Source of the DNA: Asterionellopsis glacialis
Lineage: Eukaryota > Bacillariophyta > Plagiogrammaphyceae > Rhaphoneidales > Asterionellopsidaceae
Reading direction: 5' to 3'
DNA: 17,552 nt
Assembly: GCA_014885115.2 (NCBI GenBank)
Contig: WKLE02002847.1
Coordinates: 1-17,552, forward strand
The notes beneath the pieces were generated by a model. It searched no databases. It was not told the DNA's origin and worked only from the letters and a program-made list of their open reading frames with translations. Below are positions 9,126 to 17,279 of the stretch, one piece after another (the stretch's first letter is position 1; the number at the start of each line of letters is the position of its first letter). Both the position numbers and the translations under genes were made by a program.

Positions 9126-10522
9126 TCAGAATGAAGCGTCACAACTGAGCGAAACCTCTTCTTTAGTTACAGGGTGTACAAAGCTGATAGATTTTGCATG
9201 GACACACATTGTTTTATCCCCGGCAGCATCTGCAATTTGCTTCTGCAATTCAGCACTGGCGCGGCTTGCGTTGGGAATAAGTTCATCCAATTCAGCATCG
9301 GTGAGACCGCCGTTTGGTGCAGCCTCTCCATCCAAACCGTAAGTAGAATCAGCGACAATAGGGTGACCGAAGGCCGCACAGTGTACATTCAATTGATGGG
9401 TCCTATGAATTTAAAAAATGAAAATGTCAGAGGTATATCAAACATTCAACTACGAATTTTGAGGATTTTCTGCAATCTTTCATCGACTCACCTGCCAGAG
9501 ATACTGGTCAATGACACCCGGGTAACAGGCTGTCCTCCGAGCTCCTCTCTTGCTACAACTTCGTAGTTAGTAGTACTGGGCTTTGGTTGTTCAAGAAGTT
9601 TCTTACCAACAACATCAGGATCCAAATCGATCAAGGCGCGTTGGTGGTCATCGGTGGACACACGCATGTAAGGGGGGAACTCGTAATCACGCATAAGAGG
9701 TAAGTCAATGCTGCCAGAGTCGGCCTCGACATGTCCGCAGAGGAGAGCTTCGTATTGTCTGTTGACTTTACGTGTGCGGAAAAGAGTGTTCATGCCTCGG
9801 ACAGCATCCATAGTTCTGGCAAAGACAACAAGTCCAGATGTATCCATACCCAATCTGTGAACAACCATCTTGTTTTCCATACCCTCGGCGCCGTAAGCTT
9901 CGAAAACAGTCTTGCTAAGGGCAGCATTGTCTTCCTTGCCAGGAACGCAAAGAACACCAGAAGGCTTGTTGACAACGACAATGTGGTCGTCTTCGTATAC
10001 AACGTTGAGTTCCTAAAAAACGCAGAAAAAATGAAAAAAAAACGTCAGGGACAATTTTGCTTCAATAGTGCGATACATCCCTCCCAACCCAATGTGAATG
10101 CAATTTGTTTTTCGTAATCATGTCGTGGGGTCATTTTTCTTTTAAAAAAATGGAATCTCGTTTTCGGAAATGATGTTTTTATGCGTGATAACAGAATTGT
10201 TTGGTTCTGTTCCGGTCTAACCGTCTACCCTATCTGCAGCAATCTCTACGTGCAAAAAAAAGAAATCCACCAGCTCATGAACACCGGATCAGCGAATTCG
10301 CTTGTGAAGAATACTAACCTCTTTTGCAATAGTCTTAGAAGCACTATCCTTAGCCTTCAATTTTTCCATTTGCTGTTCAAGACGAGCGGTAATATCAGCG
10401 GCGCTAGGAGCCTCTACGGTACTTTGAAGTGCAGTCGAAGAACGAACAAAAGTCTGGGGTGCAAAGGCAGCACCCGAGGACACCGTAGCGGCAATCAAGG
10501 TGAGAGCAAGAGAGAGACGCAT
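9126..10522 (-). CDS. RluA-family pseudouridine synthase-like protein, plastid-targeted (copy 1)
   Basis: Predicted 333 aa: complement(join(9126..9402, 9492..10012, 10319..10522)), introns of 89 and 306 bp. Exon 1 (68 aa) is a signal peptide with GAAFAPQTF (17-25), the plastid A|F motif, followed by a charged helix. Exon 2 has VVVNKPSGVLCVP (80-92), VVHRLGMDTSG (118-128), RQYEALLCG (153-161) and IDLPL. Exon 3 completes SGRTHQLNVH across the splice (R242 is the split codon). RluA enzymes isomerise uridine to pseudouridine in rRNA or tRNA. The motif HRLDxxTSG carries the catalytic Asp; here it is Gly123 (codon GGT, 9848-9850), while Tyr155 and the RTHQL Arg remain. Catalysis is therefore doubtful and an RNA-binding role is possible. 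It is a paralogue of the gene at 14879-16253. Confidence 0.88.
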
Positions 10523-11084
10523 TCTATATATGATTGAAGTGGTGTGAATGGGTGTATTAATGGATGAATTGCCAACTATTTGGTTTCACAGTGCAGTGAT
10601 GGCTGAACGCAATCAACGGTCTTGATGGACTGATGTGTTATCGAACGGGTGTTCAAATTCTTTCTTTTCCCGTGATGGGTCGCCAAGCGACAGGTTTTCG
10701 ATGCACAAAAATACGGGAATTACGTACGCAGTCCAAGCTTCTGCTGTGATGTGTATGAACCGAAATGGTTGCCTCTTCCGGTTATGAGCGCTGAAACACA
10801 TCACTTTCTGCAGCACTGACGTACAACGGTCTGTCTGTCGAGATTTTGGGACTGTTCCGCGCGGAAACAAAATTGCGCTCGAGCGCGTACCAAAACACTT
10901 ATCAACATGATGATAAATTGATTAAACTTGATTTTCATGAATAGAAGTGAAACAATTTAAAGCACTCCCCATAAGTACAAAAAATAACACCCCAACAACA
11001 AAAAGCGACTTCAACTTCACATTCTGTGGTTCGAGATAATGATGTGTCTTGAACGAAAGAGCGGAGAGAGATACTGAGATACCT

Positions 11085-11099
11085 CTCTCTAGTAGAGAG
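11085..11099. repeat. Inverted repeat CTCTCTA-G-TAGAGAG
   Basis: A perfect 7-bp palindrome with one central base, in the upstream flank of RluA copy 1. The octamer CTCTCTAG recurs within another hairpin at 17103-17110, upstream of RluA copy 2. Confidence 0.6.
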
Positions 11100-11137
11100 T
11101 GTCAGAGCCGTCTCCAGTAGGGTCCTGGATACTACCT

Positions 11138-11158
11138 GTACAGGTATTATACCTGTAC
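11138..11158. repeat. Perfect 10-1-10 inverted repeat GTACAGGTAT / ATACCTGTAC
   Basis: Left arm 11138-11147, central T at 11148, right arm 11149-11158. Related pieces lie nearby: TACCTGTA again at 11134-11141 and about 11220, and TACAGGT at about 11251. The symmetry suits a dimeric transcription factor operator or a hairpin; which one is not visible. Confidence 0.65.
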
Positions 11159-11374
11159 GACTATTGTGATGAGCTCGTAAGGTACAATAGACTCTGCCGT
11201 TTTGTGCAGGGGCTTCATGTACCTGTATAATACCTATGTATAGGAGGTCTACAGGTCTTAAAGAAATGTATATTCTACAGAATTCGTTCCGACGGCAGAT
11301 GGAAATCAACTTATATATCTGTATGACACGCATCTTCTATGGACAAAAGGAGTGTCGCATCAGAAAGATTAACA

Positions 11375-11384
11375 GTACCTGGTA
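11375..11384 (+). promoter_or_regulatory. Shared 10-mer GTACCTGGTA, first copy
   Basis: This exact 10-mer appears here and again at 16663-16672 and 17163-17172. The three copies I found all lie upstream of one or the other RluA-like paralogue. It may be a conserved promoter element. Confidence 0.35.
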
Positions 11385-12272
11385 GTCTTGATAGGTCTAC
11401 CTGCTGGGGTTCGCAAATTCCGAACGTCGGATCCAACTGCCCTCAAAAGCCGATAACATCCATTCGACAACGCCTAAGCGTTAAGTTGTCACATACAAAT
11501 TATTGTTTTTCGATAATCGCCAAAATTTCAAAATTAGTCTTGTGAATGTCATGGGTACTTTCTCAGTTAATAAGTTATTAGATCCCGGATCATCTCCCTA
11601 AGTGACCCATCCGTTGAGTTATACACATCGCATGAGTGTTTATTTCCTTTATGTATTTTTTGGCGGTAAATTTCTGGAGTCTTGAAAGATACCATTCTTG
11701 ACATCACTGTATACAAATTCGAAATTTTCATCTAATTATTTGCATGTGTAAAGGTAATGAGCTTGCTCGACTCCTACAGACCACCCGCCCAATCAAGCCT
11801 CGAAAGGATGACCTAACGAACGAAGAAAGCTCTGAATACACTGGGCCGAAGTGCCAATGATCTGAGTGAAAATATTCTGCCTGTGTACGAGATCCTACGT
11901 TCTTTTTATCAGTACTGACGTAATTGATTTTGCAGGAATTTGTGTTTGTAGGTGAATTCCACGTATTGAGTACCAGAGGAATCCATTCTAAAATAGGAAT
12001 ACTCATGATTGGTGGCCGGCACATCAAGTTCAGAACTGGGGTGACACGTTTCATACTTCTGTTCCTGAGATAGTACGATTCTACGAGGTTGTCACGTAGG
12101 TCCCAATTTGTAAGAGGTGCAACTGAGACTTCTTTTCTCTCTAGTACCATACCTAGACAACAAATGCAGCTTTCACAGCATTGCTCCAAAAGCTCAGAAC
12201 ATTCAACAACAAGATCGAGACTCTGGTGATATTCAAACATTTCAACTCCGTAACCAATTGCTCCAGTAACTC

Positions 12273-13907
12273 ATGAGCTTCTACAGTACGAAAGATCCGG
12301 GACCGTGGACTGTGGAGGAAAGCGAGCTAACAGGAGAACATTTAGCTTTGATCGGATTTGCAGCCAGGCTAGGAACTTCAATATCAAATGATTCACACCT
12401 TGTGGAAGATTCGGAAGTCCGTAAAGAGGCAGAATTGTTGATGAGCCTCTTATCGTCTACTCCAACAACAAAATCTCTGTTCTGTGAAGAAAAGGAATCA
12501 AAATCGGAGGAAAACGGAGCCACAGCCTATGCTTCACATTCAAGTTCTTACAGGAAGAAAACTTTCTCTTTCTGTTGTCCTTCTCTCTCTTTAAAACCAT
12601 CGTATGGAACTGCAAAATCTAATGGATTGACTCCGTGCCCAATCAACGCCAGGAAGATATCGGATAGCGACGAATCCTCAGCTTCATTGACAGCGTCTGT
12701 CAATGATGCTCTCACACCCGCAGACCTATTTGGAAGACCGTTGAAGGTAGACGATCGTGATGCTCTCCGCCTCTCTGCTGAGGCCATGGCTAGGAATACA
12801 CTTCAATCGTATGAAAAGGCAGTAGCCTGGAGGATTCAAACATGGGTTAATGCTGTGGCGCGAGTATTGGTCAGTAAGGAAAAGGCTATTTTGGGAGATC
12901 AGGTAGTAGAGTCGAAGAACAAGACTGAAGAAACAGAGCAGGCCTTAAAGGGTCTTTTGGGAACGCCTGAGGCCTCTCTTATCAAGTCTCTTCAACTTGT
13001 AGCTACAGAGATCGAGGTGATTGACGCCAAAACAAGTTTTCGTGTTCTTCCTCAAAAGCTCGTTCAAAAATCCACAGGAAATCAACCACCTAAGAAGAAG
13101 TTTCGAAGCGAGCAACAAAGCGAGTATAGTGTCAAACATGTTTTGTCTTTCCAGACGGTATTGAACCTCAATACTCCTGCAGGATACACTGAGGTCACTC
13201 TTCAAGCACCTGGAACAATCGAAGGGACCTTTAAGAATGGCGTGGACGGAGAAGAAACTCTTGAGGGTATTAACATTGAGGTAGATACGAAAGTCCTTGC
13301 TAATACGATTGAACGGAGTACTCGTATTGTAGTACGTTGCGCAAGTGAAGTTTGTATTCAACCTATTGAATCTGAAGAAGAAGAACTCAAGGCTACCTCA
13401 GAAGAGGTTCAAGTTCAGGAAGAGTCTGCTCCGACTCCGATTGCCACTGCTGTTCCAATTAAGAACAGCAATGCTGCGATTGTGACACCCCGGTACAACA
13501 CTCCCTATTCCTCAAAGAATGATATCAAGCTTGAAGATACGGCGGGTACTACCGTACCCTTTCCTAATCTTGATGGACTTGATAAGCATAACCCTCTCAT
13601 TCCCATGCGTATGGTATCACCTCAACCTAATTCTCCCGATATGGTACCTGTTCTATTAAGTCCGAGATCAGCTTCATCTTCACCTACGTTCACCAAGAAC
13701 TCTCATCCACACACACCCACGCTCACCAAGGCTAAGACCCCCAAAGTCCCATTGCTGATAACGCCAAATCCAATCTCACGCAATGTAACTTATGAAGGGT
13801 TTTCATCGCCCTCTCCTGAAGTTCTTGGATCTCCTGGCACGGAGACAAAGAAGATTCTTCCTGCATTAGTTGAGGTAGCATGTGCTGCCATGCATGCCCC
13901 GAACTAA
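12273..13907 (+). CDS. Unrecognised 544-aa protein, probable nuclear, S/T-P-rich C-terminal tail
   Basis: I do not recognise a family. The single-exon frame begins MSFYSTKDPGPW and is mostly hydrophilic. Residues about 150-240 are helical and charged, including VAWRIQTWVNAVARVLVSK. PPKKKFRSE (272-280) is a good monopartite nuclear localisation signal. A beta-rich stretch follows (about 285-370), then an acidic E-rich segment (about 366-388). From about 390 to 530 the chain is low-complexity with 13 S/T-P dipeptides, typical of disordered tails phosphorylated by proline-directed kinases (CDK/MAPK). The protein ends with a short hydrophobic helix (about 530-541). There is no signal peptide or A|F motif, unlike most neighbours. 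It might be a chromatin or cell-cycle protein, but that is only inference. It lies between the two RluA paralogues on the opposite strand. Confidence 0.75.
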   Translation: MSFYSTKDPGPWTVEESELTGEHLALIGFAARLGTSISNDSHLVEDSEVRKEAELLMSLLSSTPTTKSLFCEEKESKSEENGATAYASHSSSYRKKTFSFCCPSLSLKPSYGTAKSNGLTPCPINARKISDSDESSASLTASVNDALTPADLFGRPLKVDDRDALRLSAEAMARNTLQSYEKAVAWRIQTWVNAVARVLVSKEKAILGDQVVESKNKTEETEQALKGLLGTPEASLIKSLQLVATEIEVIDAKTSFRVLPQKLVQKSTGNQPPKKKFRSEQQSEYSVKHVLSFQTVLNLNTPAGYTEVTLQAPGTIEGTFKNGVDGEETLEGINIEVDTKVLANTIERSTRIVVRCASEVCIQPIESEEEELKATSEEVQVQEESAPTPIATAVPIKNSNAAIVTPRYNTPYSSKNDIKLEDTAGTTVPFPNLDGLDKHNPLIPMRMVSPQPNSPDMVPVLLSPRSASSSPTFTKNSHPHTPTLTKAKTPKVPLLITPNPISRNVTYEGFSSPSPEVLGSPGTETKKILPALVEVACAAMHAPN

Positions 13908-14261
13908 AGAAACCAAGAAAGAATCTTCACCAAGGGCTGCAAGTCTTCTCTGCCCGGCCTCGTTGCAATTCTTTAGGTACTCTCCTTGTAACTGTATTCA
14001 TTTCCTTGTGACCTACACACGTTTTGTGGGTCGCTGTGTGCATATTGTAATCCTTTATTGTGCTCATCAAATCCTATCTATCTGGATGTGATGAGAATCT
14101 TCACCATTTTGCAAATAACTGCAATATTGTAAAAGTACATCATTAAAAGCATCAACATTAAGTTGCTTTGTTGCTACCGTAAATGATGGAATTGAATCCA
14201 AGGCTAATCGTTTTTAGCTAAGCGATCCAACTCCCCTCCCCCCTGAACCTTCTGTTCAATC

Positions 14262-14281
14262 CCAAATTTAGCAAAATTTGG
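14262..14281. repeat. Hairpin CCAAATTT-AGCA-AAATTTGG
   Basis: Perfect 8-bp stem with a 4-base loop, about 355 bp downstream of the orphan gene stop. It could be a 3' UTR stem-loop or chance in AT-rich sequence. Confidence 0.5.
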
Positions 14282-14546
14282 TTTCCGATATGAGTTGATT
14301 CAAAACCCGTCAACGTGTGTTGGACAACGTTGTCGCAATTTGTTCCAAGTCAATCGTATTTGGCAATACCTAGTATAACTGTTATAAGTCTATGAAATTA
14401 TTTATTACGACGGTTACTGGTCTTCACTTGGTACTGTTTTCAATTATCAACTGCTTGACTTTCATCATCAACCACAAAAGAGTGCTCTGTGTAATAGCAA
14501 TGCAATTCTATCCAGTTGAGATTAATGGTCGAAGTACCAAAATCAA

Positions 14547-14646
14547 TCTTTTAGCTCGAGTACGTTGAAAATGCAACGAACATGTTTTGATGAGTGTCTT
14601 TTAACTCGAGTACTTTGAAAAGGCTAAAGACACGTTTGAGGAGCTG
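14547..14646 (+). repeat. Imperfect tandem repeat, two 50-bp units
   Basis: Units start at 14547 and 14597. The first 25 bases of each differ at only two positions (TCTTTTA, then R, CTCGAGTAC, then K, TTGAAAA); the second half is more diverged but shares ACRYG-TTT and a GAG near the end. Each unit contains a CTCGAG site. It is a local duplication of unknown role. Confidence 0.5.
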
Positions 14647-14878
14647 AAATCGGTCCAACAGCCATGTAAAGAATAGACGGCGTGAATACTGAAGAGCAAA
14701 TGATGTTTGCTGAAATGCGACATAGTTGAAAACAAGTTATACATCAAATTTGATTTAAAGTTTTCTAGCTAAGCTTTACAGTAAAAAATATTTTTGGCGT
14801 TGTAATATTGATTGCATTTTGTTTTTTGGCTCGCACAACCAGTCAGTAGTTTTATTTCTTTTTCGTTTCCATCAATAT

Positions 14879-16253
14879 TTAAAATGGAGAATCGCTTGTG
14901 ACAGAAACATCCTCCTTGGTGATGGGGTGTTTGAAACTGATCAATTTGGCATGAACACACATCTTCTTATCTGCTGCTGCTGCAGCAATTTCCTTTTCTA
15001 AATCAGCACCAACTCTGTTGGCGTTTGGAACAAGTTCGTTTGCCTCTTCGTCTGTGAGCCCTCCATTTGGAGCTGCTTCTCCGTCGCGTCCATACACAGC
15101 ATCAGCTACAATAGGGTGGCCAAAGGCTGCACAGTGAACATTTAGTTGGTGTGTTCTGATGTTTAAAAGTGTCATACGGAAACAAAGTCGTAGGTTAGAT
15201 TAATGTAAAAGATTGGTGCAAAAGAATAGGACCATTCTTGATTTTCTTACCTTCCTGAGATGCTCGTTAAAGTAACCCGAGTTACAGGATGTCCACCAAT
15301 ATCCTCTCGTGCGATGACTTCATACTTTGTCAAACTAGCTTTGGGCTTTTCAAGTAGTTGCTTACCAACAACCTCAGGATCCAAATCAATCAAAGCTTTT
15401 TGATGCTCATCGGTGGACACACGCATGTAAGGTGGAAATTCGTAATCACGCATTAGAGGAAGATTGATCAGTCCGGAGTCCTTTTCGACATGCCCACATA
15501 CAAGAGCTTCGTATTGTCTGTTAATTTTGCGTGTACGGAAAAGAGAATTCATACCGCGGAGAGTATCAAGAGTTTTAGCAAAGATAACCAAACCGGACGT
15601 ATCCATTCCAAGTCGATGGACGACCATTTTATTTTCCATGCCTTCCGAACCATAAGCATCAAACACAACCTTGCTCAAAGATGGGTTGTTCTCTCTGTCA
15701 GGGACACATAAAACTCCTGCTGGCTTATCAACAATAATAAGGTGATCATCTTCGAAGACAACCTTGAGATCCTGAACAAAGAAACAAAATACATGGTGAC
15801 AATACCAGTGAGATCAGTTCAAATTGTTTGATGGTGATGACTTTCCGAGAGAAGGATTGGATACGGCGATCATAGTTTACATAGTATGCATAAAGAGTTT
15901 CTTGCACTGGAAAGATCTGCTCTACAAGTAAATATCCAAAACTCCGGCATATGGCAAAAATGAAAATGTGACCACCGAAGAAGAAAAGTGTACAAGAAAA
16001 AGGTGCTGTCCATATAAGACGAGCTATTAAGAGCATATGCACTTACTTCTTTTGTGAGAGGCTGTGAAGTTTTGTCCTTGGCTGCCATCTTTTCTTTGGC
16101 AGCAGCTAATCGAGCGTTAATCTCTTCTCCACTAAGGGCTTCAACCGAACTAGCAAGGCCGGTGTACCCCCCAAACCCCCGAGAATTAGGTACGAACGCA
16201 TTAGTGCAGGATAAGGCCGCGGCCAATGTCGTAAGGGCAAAGACAGAACGCAT
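14879..16253 (-). CDS. RluA-family pseudouridine synthase-like protein, plastid-targeted (copy 2)
   Basis: Predicted 334 aa: complement(join(14879..15155, 15251..15771, 16047..16253)), introns of 95 and 275 bp. Exons 2 (521 nt) and 3 (277 nt) match copy 1 in length and intron phase. By hand alignment the exon-2 proteins are about 77% identical, while synonymous sites have clearly diverged. The presequence has a hydrophobic core and CTNAFVPNS (16-24), the plastid A|F motif. Motifs include VDKPAGVLCVP, VVHRLGMDTSG (119-129), RQYEALVCG and SGRTHQLNVH spanning the second splice. As in copy 1, the catalytic Asp of HRLD is Gly124, here with a different codon (GGA, 15607-15609). The frame is open upstream of 16253, but the Met at 16253 starts the signal peptide and aligns with copy 1. 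Its function is probably related to plastid RNA; activity is doubtful. Confidence 0.88.
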
Positions 16254-16490
16254 TTTAAGATTGCCTTTCAAAAATGGTTGAAGAGTTGTTGATGTGGAAG
16301 GTTGTCCTGCCAAACTGTTTTTGGTTTTGACAACAAGGCTTGAAGAGGGACGGAACACGTACACACACAGGTGAGTCAAATCCAGTAGGACTATCATACC
16401 GTTGACAAGCTGCGAAATTTCAACTTGATGGAAAGAAAAATTGCTTTGAATCCTGGCCACAAATCCATCACGACTGGTACGGGAAACATC

Positions 16491-16551
16491 GTACAAGGTA
16501 CTGTAGATATCCATTTACTCGGGTAGACATACACCCCACCGTACCTTGTAC
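16491..16551. repeat. Inverted repeat GTACAAGGTAC ... GTACCTTGTAC
   Basis: Perfect 11-bp arms at 16491-16501 and 16541-16551 with a 39-bp spacer. Both arms are followed by TGTA in direct orientation. The repeat lies 238-298 bp upstream of the RluA copy 2 start. Confidence 0.6.
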
Positions 16552-17100
16552 TGTACGTAGTCCTAGAGGTCTTATTAAATAACTGTAACTGGTACGGCGG
16601 TGGCTGTGCCGGTACGATGATGCCCATAAAAATCCCCGCAGGACGAGGTACCACAGGTATGAGTACCTGGTACCAGATGATGTCTGATGTCACGCACCCA
16701 CACATCCTGGGGGGGGGCCAAAATACCGGAGCTCCGTTTTTTGGGTCGAAAAATAATCCCCCTTTTTTAAAATACGATGACTCAAAGTTTGTTGTGCAGT
16801 ATTATACAAGTACATAAAGTACCGATACTGTAGTCCCATTATTGAGGCAGTTAAAAACCCTCAATCCACCCAGCAAAGGAATCTTATCTGGCTAATTTTG
16901 AAAAACTACCTTTTCACCTGCTGGTGTCATTAGCCTTGTATTATAAAAATATCTTGGTAGCTCAAGTTGCATAATAATTTTTTAAGAAGATGACAATAAG
17001 AATTCCTTTTTTATAAACGTAGTAGTACAGTAATGGATGAAAGAATAAAAAGAGGGGTATGAACAGACTTCCACGGATTTTGAGTTGACAAGAAAATAGG

Positions 17101-17120
17101 ATCTCTCTAGAGGGAGAGAT
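17101..17120. repeat. Hairpin ATCTCTC-TAGAGG-GAGAGAT
   Basis: Perfect 7-bp arms at 17101-17107 and 17114-17120. The octamer CTCTCTAG inside it is shared with the palindrome at 11085-11099. Confidence 0.5.
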
Positions 17121-17261
17121 GTACGGATGTTGCTGGTAAATGGGAAAAATGGACTTCTTCCTGTACCTGGTACAACACTTTGTATATACAACAAGTGCTG
17201 GAAGTACCACGTGGCATATGTATAAAGTTATATATAGTGCTGTCTGAATGAGATAAAGTCC

Positions 17262-17279
17262 TGTACCATTTATGGTACA
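17262..17279. repeat. Perfect palindrome TGTACCAT-TT-ATGGTACA
   Basis: 8-bp arms at 17262-17269 and 17272-17279 with a two-base centre, containing two of the clustered GTAC sites. It fits a dimeric operator better than a hairpin because the centre is too short for a stable loop. Confidence 0.55.

Larger units (their letters stand above)
10523..12272. other. Long intergenic region upstream of RluA copy 1 and the orphan gene
   Basis: This 1.75-kb stretch separates two divergent starts, so it should hold both promoters. It contains a TGACGTAC bZIP-like site at 10817-10824, TGACGTAA at 11916-11923, and a palindrome cluster at 11085-11260 with repeated TACCTGTA/TACAGGTA. A minus-strand open frame of 170 codons (11728-12240) has no motif I recognise. 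Plus-strand frames at 11997-12096 and 12147-12266 also read as plausible protein behind AG acceptors. I cannot decide whether a small extra gene lies at 11.7-12.27 kb. Confidence 0.4.
13908..14878. other. Convergent intergenic region between orphan gene and RluA copy 2
   Basis: These 971 bp hold the two 3' ends. No convincing gene is present. They contain an 8-bp stem hairpin (14262-14281) and a degenerate 50-bp tandem repeat (14547-14646). Short frames at 14769-15001 overlap the end of RluA copy 2 and are shadows. Confidence 0.45.

Noticed and set aside
12945..13361. 138-codon minus-strand frame
   Set aside because: It is antisense to the orphan gene; composition is Cys/Leu/Arg-rich, typical of shadow frames.
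16254..16514. In-frame upstream extension of RluA copy 2
   Set aside because: The extension would bury the signal peptide 87 residues in, and copy 1 starts at the Met equivalent to 16253.
16394..16705. 103-codon minus-strand frame upstream of RluA copy 2
   Set aside because: It runs through the GTAC palindromes and gives a Pro/Val/Tyr-rich sequence without motifs.
16709..16717. G9 homopolymer as a possible regulatory or quadruplex element
   Set aside because: A single G-run cannot form an intramolecular quadruplex; it may also be a length error in the sequence.
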